From assembly GCA_016929905.1 (NCBI GenBank), contig JAFGHX010000455.1, positions 1-64,000 on the forward strand: a DNA stretch of 64,000 bases, read 5' to 3'. The position numbers and the translations under genes were made by a program. Shown here one piece after another: positions 8,971-16,393 of the stretch. The DNA comes from Kiritimatiellia bacterium (lineage in GTDB: Bacteria; Verrucomicrobiota; Kiritimatiellia; JAFGHX01). The first letter of the stretch is position 1; every line of letters starts with the position of its first letter. A model generated the notes under the pieces. It made no database searches. It was not told where the DNA came from and was given only the letters and a program-made list of their open reading frames with translations.

Positions 8971-10250
8971 GACACCGGTGCGCGGCGGATATGGGGGACT
9001 TTGAAGAAGAAGACAAGGGTGGCCGCCACCGTGCCCGCGCAACTCACCAGGCAGATCGGGCCGTAACCGGTGAGCCGGACGAGCAGGATGCCGAGCACGG
9101 AGACGACGATCAGGCCCGGCGCCGTGGTGAGCGCGAGCGTGGAGAGATAGTCCGGCGCTCGTTCGCTGGGCGCCAGCCTCACGAGCAGGGGGACCCACGC
9201 GCTTTCGAGCAGGCTGCCGCACAGGCTGCCGACGAAGAAGGCCGTGAGAAAGGCCGGGATCGAGCCCGCGAAGAACAGGATCAGCGCGTTGCAGGACACC
9301 AGCGCCGCCGACAGGACCAGGGCGGGTTTGGCGCCGACGTAATCGACGAACCAGCCGGCGGCCGTGCCGGTCACGATGCGGAATATCGTGAAGGCCAGGA
9401 CAGGGATCCACATGTCCTTGTCCGTCAAGCCGCAGCGGTCGATGAACATGGCGGTCATGTAGGTGCCCACGAAGAACCCGAACGAGCGCAGCACACGCCC
9501 GAGTGCGAGCCAGCCCACGCGCCTGTCTTCACGCAGGATCCGGCGCAGCCGGCGGATTGTCGCGAACAGGCCGCCGGTGCTGTGCACACGGTCGCGCTGG
9601 AGCGGGACCTCCCGGAAACGCGAGGCGACATAGAGCGAAACGAACAGCAGCCCCACACCCAGCCAGCCCAGAAAGATGTAGTTGGCCGGGGGCAGCAACG
9701 AGCGGTTGACCGTCCAGACCATGCTCGTCATGGCCAGGCCCAACGCCGCGCCGAGCACGTCGCGGATACTCATGAGCTTGCCCCAGGACGTCTCGCGCGT
9801 GCCGTTGGTGATGACAACCGGCCAGATCGCGCCCGTGATGCCGCAGAAGAAGAAGCTGAGCGTGTACGCGCCCACCAGTACGACCAGCAGCCCGATCGGC
9901 GCATCGAACAGGAGCATCACACCAAGCGGGAACAGCACAAAGGGCAGCCGCTGCAGCGCGCCCGTGCGTACGCAGAAGGGCTTCTTCCACTCGCGGCCGC
10001 CGGCCATCGCCGCGCCGAACGGGCTGCCGAGCGAGGTAATCAGCATCGACATCGTGAACAGGCCGAGCCAGCAGCTGTTGATGCCCGCGCGTTTGAACAG
10101 GAAGGGAATCAGCGTCATGGGCCCGATCAGTTGCAGCGCGGCGATGTAGAGGGCGGCTTCCACGCCGGATACCCAGAAGTTCCAGCGGTGAACGCCCAGC
10201 GGCACTTGCCGCGGCACGGATGCCGGCTGGCAGCAGGATTTGCCGTTCAT
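8967..10250 (-). CDS. Major facilitator superfamily transporter
   Basis: 427 residues from ATG 10250, chosen because GGGCGAAGG lies just upstream; a TTG eight codons earlier is possible. About 11-12 hydrophobic helices cover the whole protein, with a large hydrophilic loop in the middle (FREVPLQRDRVHSTGG ... ILREDRRVGWLALGR) separating two halves, and VDYVGAKPALVLSAALVS resembling the conserved MFS inter-helix loop. The product is an inner-membrane secondary transporter. The substrate cannot be read from sequence; given the neighbourhood a sugar or sugar-acid is a reasonable guess. It converges with 7906-8970. Confidence 0.85.
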   Translation of the reverse strand: MNGKSCCQPASVPRQVPLGVHRWNFWVSGVEAALYIAALQLIGPMTLIPFLFKRAGINSCWLGLFTMSMLITSLGSPFGAAMAGGREWKKPFCVRTGALQRLPFVLFPLGVMLLFDAPIGLLVVLVGAYTLSFFFCGITGAIWPVVITNGTRETSWGKLMSIRDVLGAALGLAMTSMVWTVNRSLLPPANYIFLGWLGVGLLFVSLYVASRFREVPLQRDRVHSTGGLFATIRRLRRILREDRRVGWLALGRVLRSFGFFVGTYMTAMFIDRCGLTDKDMWIPVLAFTIFRIVTGTAAGWFVDYVGAKPALVLSAALVSCNALILFFAGSIPAFLTAFFVGSLCGSLLESAWVPLLVRLAPSERAPDYLSTLALTTAPGLIVVSVLGILLVRLTGYGPICLVSCAGTVAATLVFFFKVPHIRRAPVS

Positions 10251-10274
10251 CGTCACGCCTTCGCCCTTTTCCAA

Positions 10275-10316
10275 GCCATCAGCCCGGGGGCGGCGCGCCG
10301 CCCCCGGGCTGATGGC
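10275..10316. terminator. Perfect 42-bp palindrome
   Basis: GCCATCAGCCCGGGGGCGGCG is followed immediately by its exact reverse complement (21-bp arms, no loop). It lies between the minus-strand genes at 10371-10730 and 8967-10250, where it could end the first transcript, but no T-run follows on either strand. It may instead be a repeat of the palindromic type seen elsewhere here. Confidence 0.55.
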
Positions 10317-10370
10317 CTCCTCCGGACTTTACCCCGTCAGTGTAACAAACCGCTCGAGGCCCGTCACCCC

Positions 10371-10730
10371 TTACGGGAGGGGCACGTCGCGGAATTCGAA
10401 CGGGACCTCGAGCAGCTCGGTTTCCACCGGGAAGCTGAGGATCGCGTAAGCGCCGGCCGGGAATTCGCCTTTGGAGAGCGAACACTGCGTGTTGGTGGTC
10501 GCCTCGTGCTTGTCCGTGCCGTAGTCGAGCTTGCGCGAGATCCTGTGGTCGAATTCCGCCCGGTGCAGCTCGAGGCGTATCTCTGGCGGTTCCGTCTTCC
10601 GGTCGCCCGTCGCGGGCGCCTTCTCGTCCTCCTGCGCGCCGGCGGACGCGCACAGAAGGGCACACACGGCGACGAATATGGCCATGGCCGCAGCTCGCCA
10701 ACGCGACCCCGGAGCGAAATACAGTGGCAT
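10371..10730 (-). CDS. Small secreted protein of unknown function
   Basis: 119 residues. The start at 10730 is fixed by a consensus AGGAGG five bases upstream (AGGAGGCACCATG); longer upstream frames lack this. The N-terminus is a signal peptide (AAAMAIFVAVCALLCASAGA, cleavage before QEDEK). The mature part of about 80 residues is charged at first and then beta-rich, ending AILSFPVETELLEVPFEFRDVPLP. There is one cysteine after the signal. It reads toward the MFS gene and could be co-transcribed with it if the palindrome at 10275-10316 does not terminate transcription. No family is recognised. Confidence 0.7.
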   Translation of the reverse strand: MPLYFAPGSRWRAAAMAIFVAVCALLCASAGAQEDEKAPATGDRKTEPPEIRLELHRAEFDHRISRKLDYGTDKHEATTNTQCSLSKGEFPAGAYAILSFPVETELLEVPFEFRDVPLP

Positions 10731-11056
10731 GGTGCCTCCTTGTCGCACGTACGTTCGGGCTTCGTGTGCCCGATCTTCGCCTTCGGGACACCCATGCGTC
10801 AAGGGCCAAGCGTGGGCAGGCAGCACTTCTCATTATGGCGTTGCGCCCGTTTGTAGTGTCGAAGATCCGCCTGTGGTGGAAGCCCCGAGAGGGGCGTTCC
10901 CGGGGCAAGAGGCGTGTACGGACAGCCCTTACGGGCTTGACTACGAACGGATTTCACGGGGGCGCCGCCATAATGAGAATTGCTGGTGGGCCGGGAGTGT
11001 GGGGCCGCGCGGTGGCGCGGGCATTCCTGCCCACGCTCCGATTTCGATGCACCCTC

Positions 11057-11086
11057 TTGACAACCCGGCCCCCGCGTGACTATATT
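11057..11086 (+). promoter_or_regulatory. Sigma-70 type promoter of the IclR gene
   Basis: TTGACA at 11057-11062, an 18-bp spacer and TATATT at 11081-11086. This is 5/6 or better to consensus at both boxes, and the only AT-rich spot in the spacer. Confidence 0.7.
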
Positions 11087-11111
11087 TGGACAGTCTATCC
11101 ATATATGGACA
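11083..11111 (+). promoter_or_regulatory. Probable operator of the IclR gene
   Basis: Two direct repeats, TATTTGGACA (11083-11092) and TATATGGACA (11102-11111), are spaced 19 bp, and the perfect 12-bp palindrome TCCATATATGGA (11098-11109) overlaps the second. The site covers the -10 box and the transcription start, which suggests autorepression by the downstream IclR protein. Confidence 0.5.
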
Positions 11112-11118
11112 TAAGAAT

Positions 11119-11916
11119 ATGAAGGGGAAGAAACGAGGGATCGAGCGGGTGCCGGGGGTGGCGCGCGCGTTCGCGATACTGGAGCATCTGGCGCGGGCGG
11201 GTGCGGCGAATCCGTCGGAAGCGGCGCGTGCGCTGAAGCTGCCGCGTACCGGCGTGTTGCGGATTCTGACGACGTTGGCGGATCTGGGTTACGCGCGGTA
11301 CGTGTCGGAGTCCGGGCAGTACGACTTGACGGCGAAACTGCTTTCGCTCGGGGCCCAGGCCGGACCGGTGGATCTGGTACAGGCGGCGCGTCCACACCTG
11401 ACCCGGTTGCGCGACGAGTCGGGTGAGACGGCGGAACTGGCGGTGATCGACGGGGACGAGCTGTTGTTTGTCGAGACGCTGGACAGTCCGCAGTCGATCC
11501 GCCTGCACGCCAGGCCGGGCCGCCGATTCCCGTTGCATCGTATGGCGACCGGCCGGGTCCTGCTGGCCGGGCTGGAGTCGGGGACGGTCCGCCGTCTCTA
11601 CGAGTCGGGCAAGGTGGAGCACGCGCCCTGGAAGGTTGAGGGCGGCCTGAAAGGGCTCTCGGCGATGCTCGCACGCATTGCGGAGCAGGGGTACGCGTTG
11701 GATGGGCGGTATGCGCGGGAGGATGTGGAGCGCATCGCGGCGCCCGTCCGCGACGCCGGCGGCGCCGTGGTGGCGGCCGTCGCCATTGCAGGGCCCGCTT
11801 TCAGGCTGGAGGTGACGCCGGCGCGGATCGGGTTAGTGCGGTCGGTGGCCGCGGCCATTTCCCGCGAGCTGGGGTTTGTGCCCGCCCGGGCGGGCGGGGC
11901 AATCAGTGGTGAGTGA
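11119..11916 (+). CDS. IclR family transcriptional regulator
   Basis: 265 residues from ATG 11119; an upstream in-frame ATG at 11086 overlaps the -10 box and is unlikely. The N-terminal winged helix-turn-helix (about 8-70) reads GVARAFAILEHLARAGAANP, then SEAARALKLPRTGVLRILTTLADLGY. It is followed by the IclR effector domain (about 85-255) with the usual RLRDESGETAELAVIDGDELLFVE core and the LHRMATGRVLLAG motif. IclR proteins are dimeric one-component regulators of catabolic genes that bind small acids or sugar derivatives. It reads toward the sulfatase 144 bp downstream and probably controls it and itself. Confidence 0.92.
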   Translation: MKGKKRGIERVPGVARAFAILEHLARAGAANPSEAARALKLPRTGVLRILTTLADLGYARYVSESGQYDLTAKLLSLGAQAGPVDLVQAARPHLTRLRDESGETAELAVIDGDELLFVETLDSPQSIRLHARPGRRFPLHRMATGRVLLAGLESGTVRRLYESGKVEHAPWKVEGGLKGLSAMLARIAEQGYALDGRYAREDVERIAAPVRDAGGAVVAAVAIAGPAFRLEVTPARIGLVRSVAAAISRELGFVPARAGGAISGE

Positions 11917-11925
11917 TCATTCTTG

Positions 11926-12050
11926 TGGCGCCCCGAAGGGGCGCGATATGGGTAGCCCGGGGCAACGCCCCGGGGCTCGATATGGGTAGCCCGGGGCAAC
12001 GCCCCGGGGCTCGATATGGGTACCCCGGGGCAACGCCCCGGGTAGGAGAG
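11926..12050 (+). repeat. Three 34-bp tandem hairpin repeats
   Basis: A hairpin GGCGCCCCGAAGGGGCGC is followed by three copies, at 34-bp period (11945, 11979, 12013), of GATATGGGTAGCCCGGGGCA plus ACGCCCCGGGGCTC. Each copy contains the stem CCCGGGGC-AAC-GCCCCGGG. The array sits between the IclR stop and the sulfatase start, where the stacked hairpins should hinder read-through. Confidence 0.85.
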
Positions 12051-12060
12051 GAGACGAATC

Positions 12061-13602
12061 ATGACCACGCCGGACAAGCCGAACATATTGTTCATCATCA
12101 CGGACCATCACGCGTACGCGTATCATCAGCGGCCGGGCGAGTTCACGTTCGACCTACCGGTGTGGCGGCAGTTCTGTGCCGACGGCGTGCGGTTCGATCG
12201 CGCCTATTCGGTCTGTCCGCTGTGCACGCCCGCACGCGCGACGATGATGAGCGGGGTGTACCCGAGTGCGCACGGGCTGTTGTTCAATACCGACGGGGGC
12301 GGCCGGCAGCGGGACTTCCGGCCCGACCAGCCGCTGTACAACCCATATCTCGAGCAGGCGGGCTACCGCAACGCCTATGTCGGGAAGTGGCACTGCGGAC
12401 ACAGGAAGCTGCCGCAGGACTACGGGCTGCCGGGCTGGAGCACGCCGGACTACGGCAACACCTACCTCACCGATCGCTATGGCGATTACGCGAAAGCGCG
12501 CGGGTTGGGCGACGCCCGCGCGTTCATCGAGCATTGGCTCGGGCATGCGGACGAGGCGGGCCGGGAGCATGTGCTGCATCACGGCTCGCCGTGGCGCTTC
12601 ATGAACGCGAGCGGCGTGCAGACCGGTCCGCCCGACGCGCATCACGACTTCTTTGTGTCGAACCTGTCCTGCGCCGCGCTGCGCGACCTGGCGAAGGGCT
12701 CGAGCCCCTGGAGCCTGGTCGCCAGCTTCTGGGGCCCGCATCAGCCCTACTATCCGACGGAACCCTACGCCGGGATGATCGACCCGAAGACCATTCCCGA
12801 ATGCCCGACGTTCCGCGACGATCTGGCCGGCCGGCCGAGCCGGCATCTTCTGCATCGCGACGTCATTCACGGCAACGCGGTCGGCCAATGGCCGCAATGG
12901 TCGACGTGGCAGAAGGTGTTGGCGCGCAACTACGAGCAACAGATTCTGCTGGACGCGGCGATCGGCCGGCTTCTGGACACGCTGGAGGCGACGGGCCAGG
13001 CCGACAACACGTTGGTGATCTGGGTGGCCGACCACGGCGACGCGCTGGCCAGTCACGGCGGCACCTGGGACAAGTCGCCCGCGTACACCGAGGAAGTGGG
13101 CCGTGTGCCGTTCGCGATCCGCTGGCCGGCCGCGCTGCGCGGGGGCGTGTGCACGCCGAATCTGGTCTCGAACATGGACGTGACGGCCACGATGATCGAC
13201 GCCGCCGGCGTCGCCGTGCCGGACCACATGCACAGCCGCAGCCTGCTGCCCCTGTGCCGGGACCCGGCAGGCGCCGAATGGCCCGATGAAGTGGTCTGCG
13301 AGCATCACGGCCACCAGTACCAGTTGCTTGAGCGGATCGTGGTGACGGACCGGTTCAAGTACGTGACCGCGCTGTTTGACGGCGACGAGTTGTACGATCT
13401 GCAGGCGGATCCGTACGAGACGCGGAATCTCGCGAGCGATCCCGACTACGCCGAGGTCGGGCGCGAGCTGCGCGAGCGGCTGATCCGGCACATCGAATCC
13501 ACGCGTGACCGCGTCGCCGCACGCCACCTGCCGTACTGGTTGCGGGAGGGGTTGGGCGTGCGCGGGGCGGCGGAGGCAACGAGCGTCGGCGCGGTGTCGT
13601 AG
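12061..13602 (+). CDS. Type I sulfatase (formylglycine, Cys type)
   Basis: 513 residues preceded by a good Shine-Dalgarno (GGAGAGGAGACGAATC). It contains the sulfatase signature CPLCTPARATMMSG, with Cys55-Thr-Pro-Ala-Arg59 as the CxPxR site whose cysteine is oxidised to formylglycine. The metal ligands begin at NILFIITDHH (Asp15) and continue in WVADHGDALASHG. The C-terminal ELYDLQADPYETRNLA is the standard sulfatase ending. Length matches the family. There is no signal peptide, so it would act in the cytoplasm on imported sulfated sugars, unless exported by another route. It needs a formylglycine-generating enzyme or a radical SAM maturase; whether the protein at 6532 serves this role is unknown. 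It converges with the URO-D gene across a tandem repeat. Confidence 0.93.
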   Translation: MTTPDKPNILFIITDHHAYAYHQRPGEFTFDLPVWRQFCADGVRFDRAYSVCPLCTPARATMMSGVYPSAHGLLFNTDGGGRQRDFRPDQPLYNPYLEQAGYRNAYVGKWHCGHRKLPQDYGLPGWSTPDYGNTYLTDRYGDYAKARGLGDARAFIEHWLGHADEAGREHVLHHGSPWRFMNASGVQTGPPDAHHDFFVSNLSCAALRDLAKGSSPWSLVASFWGPHQPYYPTEPYAGMIDPKTIPECPTFRDDLAGRPSRHLLHRDVIHGNAVGQWPQWSTWQKVLARNYEQQILLDAAIGRLLDTLEATGQADNTLVIWVADHGDALASHGGTWDKSPAYTEEVGRVPFAIRWPAALRGGVCTPNLVSNMDVTATMIDAAGVAVPDHMHSRSLLPLCRDPAGAEWPDEVVCEHHGHQYQLLERIVVTDRFKYVTALFDGDELYDLQADPYETRNLASDPDYAEVGRELRERLIRHIESTRDRVAARHLPYWLREGLGVRGAAEATSVGAVS

Positions 13603-13644
13603 ATCGCGGGTGGGCTGGCACGCATCGCACCACCGGATGGATAA

Positions 13645-13734
13645 GAATCGACGGAATCGATAGAATCGACCCAATCGATCAAATCGATTCAATCGATTCA
13701 ATCGATTCAATCGATTCGATCGACTGAATCGACT
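13645..13734. repeat. Ten 9-bp tandem repeats (AATCGATTC type)
   Basis: Ten consecutive 9-bp units, four of them exact AATCGATTC (13682-13717) flanked by degenerate GAATCGACG-like units, fill the space between the convergent sulfatase and URO-D genes. Frames through it give meaningless ESI/SID repeats. No gene is seen. Confidence 0.9.
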
Positions 13735-13758
13735 CGGACGTCGGCCGAGTCGAACGGT

Positions 13759-14904
13759 CTAGCAGGGGACCGGTGCTTGCGCCGCGCGTTCGGCGGCCTC
13801 GACCATGGCGTGGTAGTGTTCGACCGGCGTGCCGGCGGCGGGCCCCCCGCCGAGTTGGAGGACGAACCCGCCCGCGTGGCCGACCGTCTCGATGTAGGAG
13901 ATGCAGTCGGCGATGATCGTCTCGCGCGGGCCGCTCCTGATCAGTGTGGGGTTGGGGCCGCCCTTGAGTTCCACGCGGCCCGCCATCTTCTCGGCCAGCA
14001 CGTGGCGATCGACGGGGAACCCGAACCCGTTCAGGGTCGTGATCTCGAGTTCGTCGCGCAGGATATCCAGCAGGTGGTCGATCCGGCCGCACATGTGAAA
14101 ACCACGCGGGCCGGGATACCGCTCCCAGACCTGCAGGTAGTAGGGCACGACGAACTCGCGGAACATCTCGGGCCCGATCATCTCCGCCGCGTCGCCGCCC
14201 ATGGCGAGCGGATGCACCGGGTCGCGGCCGAGCATGTCGTCGAAGAAACGCGTGGCGCCCATATGGCTGTCGGTGACGATCCGCATGAGGCGGTGGATCC
14301 GGTCCGGGTCCAGCGCCATCCAGAGGAACAGATTGGACCCGGCCAGCGCGAATGCCGAGGGGATCGGCCCGCCCGGCTGGCCGAGCGTGACGGTGATCTT
14401 GAGCGGATCCCCGTTGAGCCGCACGTCGAGCTCTTCGGAGGCCGCCCGCATCGCGTGATACCACGCGATCCGTTTCGCGTTCAGTCCGCCGTCCGGCGGC
14501 GGGACCGCGAGCCGGTCGATATCCTCCGGGCGTTGCAGCGGGTGCCGGCATTTGGGTGCGTCGCCCCGGCGCCATTCGATTTCCATCTCGAATTCCACGC
14601 CGCGCAGGCAGCCGAAATCCGGGCTGAACGCCATCTGCCGCGTCGGAATCGGCGCGTCGTCGCGAATCGTCTCGATCCGCCACTTGCGGTTCAGGATCTG
14701 CTCAATAAGGTTGTCCCGCGGGCTGCGGATGTAGTCGGCGAACGTGCGGCCTCGCGCCGCGAGTGCGGTCCACTGGCTGATGTTGATCTCGACGGGCGTG
14801 CGGTCCGCCGGCTCGAAACGGCTTGTCGTGCGTAGCCGTTCCTGTTTGGCCTCGTTCAAAACGAGGACCTCCTCCGGGACGCTGATGTCCATGCGTTGTT
14901 TCAT
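13759..14904 (-). CDS. URO-D superfamily methyltransferase-like protein
   Basis: 381 residues. ATG 14904 is chosen over upstream in-frame starts because AGGAGCG lies eight bases before it. The fold is that of uroporphyrinogen decarboxylase (REGULATORY-free TIM barrel), but the haem-pathway residues are not expected in this subgroup. Instead it has a possible zinc site of the MtaA/CmuA methyltransferases: His270-x-Cys272 (FHMCGRIDHLL) and Cys334 (IADCISYIETVG). Such proteins move methyl groups between a corrinoid protein and CoM, tetrahydrofolate or a methoxylated compound. No corrinoid protein is in the window. The gene has its own promoter with a long structured leader and lies downstream of an AraC regulator in the same direction. 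Substrate unknown. Confidence 0.85.
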   Translation of the reverse strand: MKQRMDISVPEEVLVLNEAKQERLRTTSRFEPADRTPVEINISQWTALAARGRTFADYIRSPRDNLIEQILNRKWRIETIRDDAPIPTRQMAFSPDFGCLRGVEFEMEIEWRRGDAPKCRHPLQRPEDIDRLAVPPPDGGLNAKRIAWYHAMRAASEELDVRLNGDPLKITVTLGQPGGPIPSAFALAGSNLFLWMALDPDRIHRLMRIVTDSHMGATRFFDDMLGRDPVHPLAMGGDAAEMIGPEMFREFVVPYYLQVWERYPGPRGFHMCGRIDHLLDILRDELEITTLNGFGFPVDRHVLAEKMAGRVELKGGPNPTLIRSGPRETIIADCISYIETVGHAGGFVLQLGGGPAAGTPVEHYHAMVEAAERAAQAPVPC

Positions 14905-15122
14905 TGTGGCGCTCCTGGGTTTGTGCGCGTTTGGCGGATCCCGTTGCCCTTCGGGCAACGGGGAGTCGGACAACCCGGGCAAGTCGGATTCCCTTGCCTT
15001 GCCGATCCGTCGGAGCTGTCGGCTCCGACCGATCTGTCTGATCGCCCGTCCCTCTCTCCTCTGAAGATCATAAATGATCGTTAATAATCAAAAAAGATAG
15101 TCGAAAGTGGCGGGGATGTCAA
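14905..15122 (-). promoter_or_regulatory. Promoter, operator-like palindrome and structured leader of the URO-D gene
   Basis: On the minus strand TTGACA (15122-15117), a 17-bp spacer and TATCTT (15099-15094) form a strong sigma-70 promoter. Just downstream lies the inverted repeat GATCAT-AA-ATGATC (15066-15079). The transcript leader of about 180 nt contains two strong hairpins: TCGGAGC/GCTCCGA (15010-15028) and CCCGTTGCCC-TTC-GGGCAACGGG (14940-14962). These could be an attenuator or simply mRNA structure. No ORF or known riboswitch core is seen. Confidence 0.6.
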
Positions 15123-15212
15123 GCGGAAAAAAGAGGGGGCGGCTCCGGAAGGAGGGGCGGGGCGGGACACGGCCGGACTTCGTCCTTTGCAGCGTGCGGG
15201 CCGGGAACAGGT

Positions 15213-16055
15213 TCAGGCGCCGCCGGCGGCGTAGTTGTTGCGGAACGCACGCGGGCTTCGGCCGGTGACGTTCTTGAACTGGCGGCTGAAGAGGTAGGTG
15301 TCGGTGTAGCCGAGTTCCTCGGCGATGGCGCCGACCGGTCGTTCGGTTTCGAGCAAGCGTGCAGCGGCGGTCTGGATACGCTGCTGCAGGATCCACGTGC
15401 GCGGCGGCACGCCGAACGTGTTCTTGAACACGCGGGTGAAGTAATCCGGCGAGAGCTTCGCCACGCGCGCCAGTTCGCGGGCGGTGGGCCGGGCGGCGGG
15501 CTGTCGGCGCACGTGGCGGGCGAGCGCGTCCTGCTGGAACCGGCTGAGCACATGTGTCCCGCCGGCCGGCGTTTGGATCCGGAGCAGCTGGTGAAGGCCG
15601 GAGAGCAGCAGCACCAGCCAAGCCCTGAGCCGCGCCTCCTTGTGGGGTGCGTGGCGCGCGATATCCTCACACACGCCCTTGAGCGCGGGTTCGAGCGCCC
15701 ACGCGTTGTGCAGCACGAGGAACCGGCGGACCGGGGCAAGCGAATCCTGTCCGCGCCGGAGCGTGAACCGGGCGTAGCTGTAGACGAGCCCTGCAGGCCA
15801 CAGAAGTGAGTGCGGGACTTGCGGCGTAATCCAGAACAGGGAGCCGGGCCTCAGCGTCACGGGATTGCCGTCGATGGTGCCGGTGATGGATCCTTCCAGT
15901 ACGAGATCGATCTCGTGCTCCGTCAGTGCGCGAGCCCGGCAGCCGTAGGTCTGTGTGCGCCTGACGGCGGCGGTCACCTGCGCATTCCAATCGACGGCAA
16001 CGGCATGGCCCGAAAGCCCTTCAATAAGCTGTGGAATGCGCATCCGCCTGAGCAT
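15213..16055 (-). CDS. AraC family transcriptional regulator
   Basis: 280 residues from ATG 16055; a GTG at 16070 gives five more residues. The N-terminal half is a cupin-like sensor (HEIDLVLEGSITGTIDGN, then RPGSLFWITPQVPHS), which usually binds a sugar. The C-terminal ~100 residues hold two helix-turn-helix units, ARELARVAKLSPDYFTRVFK and IAEELGYTDTYLFSRQFKNV, with the family's closing GRSPRAFR motif. It reads toward the URO-D gene, which has its own promoter, and is divergent from the glycyl radical enzyme gene at 16394, so either may be its target. The operator has not been identified. Confidence 0.93.
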   Translation of the reverse strand: MLRRMRIPQLIEGLSGHAVAVDWNAQVTAAVRRTQTYGCRARALTEHEIDLVLEGSITGTIDGNPVTLRPGSLFWITPQVPHSLLWPAGLVYSYARFTLRRGQDSLAPVRRFLVLHNAWALEPALKGVCEDIARHAPHKEARLRAWLVLLLSGLHQLLRIQTPAGGTHVLSRFQQDALARHVRRQPAARPTARELARVAKLSPDYFTRVFKNTFGVPPRTWILQQRIQTAAARLLETERPVGAIAEELGYTDTYLFSRQFKNVTGRSPRAFRNNYAAGGA

Positions 16056-16393
16056 GGTCCTGTTCCCCACTACGTATTCGCTTCAGTATATCTTTGAAAC
16101 CCCCGTCCCCGTCAAGGGAATCCCGGCGGGGCCGGCCCGCAGTCAACGGGTTCGTCCATACCTCAGACCGGTGGACACGGCCTATGAATCAGGCCATATT
16201 GGCATTCCATGGGCGATTTCAGGCCTGTTCCAAATCGTGTGGCCGGGTACGCTTGTCCTGCCGGATGCAGCCCCAACTCCGGCCCGCGCGCAAGTCCCGC
16301 CCATATTTCATCACCGATTCGATGCAACTTTATACGGATCGGGGCATTCCGGGCTTGGCGTGGGCGGTGTAGAATAGGGGGCAGGGAGGCGAC
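16056..16393. promoter_or_regulatory. Divergent intergenic region, AraC promoter
   Basis: On the minus strand TTGACG (16115-16110) and TATACT (16090-16085), spaced 19 bp, make a plausible promoter for the AraC gene. On the plus strand only a weak TAGAAT (16370-16375) is seen before the glycyl radical enzyme gene, consistent with activator dependence. AGGGAGG five bases before ATG 16394 is its ribosome-binding site. No gene is seen here. Confidence 0.5.

Larger units (their letters stand above)
10731..11118. repeat. Intergenic region with large composite palindrome
   Basis: No gene is seen. AGCGTGGGCAGG (10809-10820) pairs with CCTGCCCACGCT (11026-11037). Inside, CTTCTCATTATGGCG (about 10826-10840) pairs with CGCCATAATGAGAA (about 10966-10979). 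The segment ACAGCCCTTACGGGCTTGAC (from 10922) followed by TACGAACGG recurs near-identically at 57940-57968. The 229-bp unit looks like a non-coding palindromic mobile repeat. The promoter of the IclR gene follows it. Confidence 0.7.

Noticed and set aside
8871..10856. 661-codon plus-strand frame across the MFS gene
   Set aside because: Low-complexity Arg/Ala/Glu-rich composition antisense to a clear transporter.
6532..13602. Radical SAM protein at 6532 as dedicated anaerobic sulfatase maturase for 12061
   Set aside because: It is not adjacent, is coupled to a membrane gene, and an MFS and other genes on the opposite strand lie between; the idea cannot be excluded but is not supported.
13645..13734. 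CRISPR array
   Set aside because: Units are only 9 bp with no spacers; it is a simple tandem repeat and no cas genes are near.
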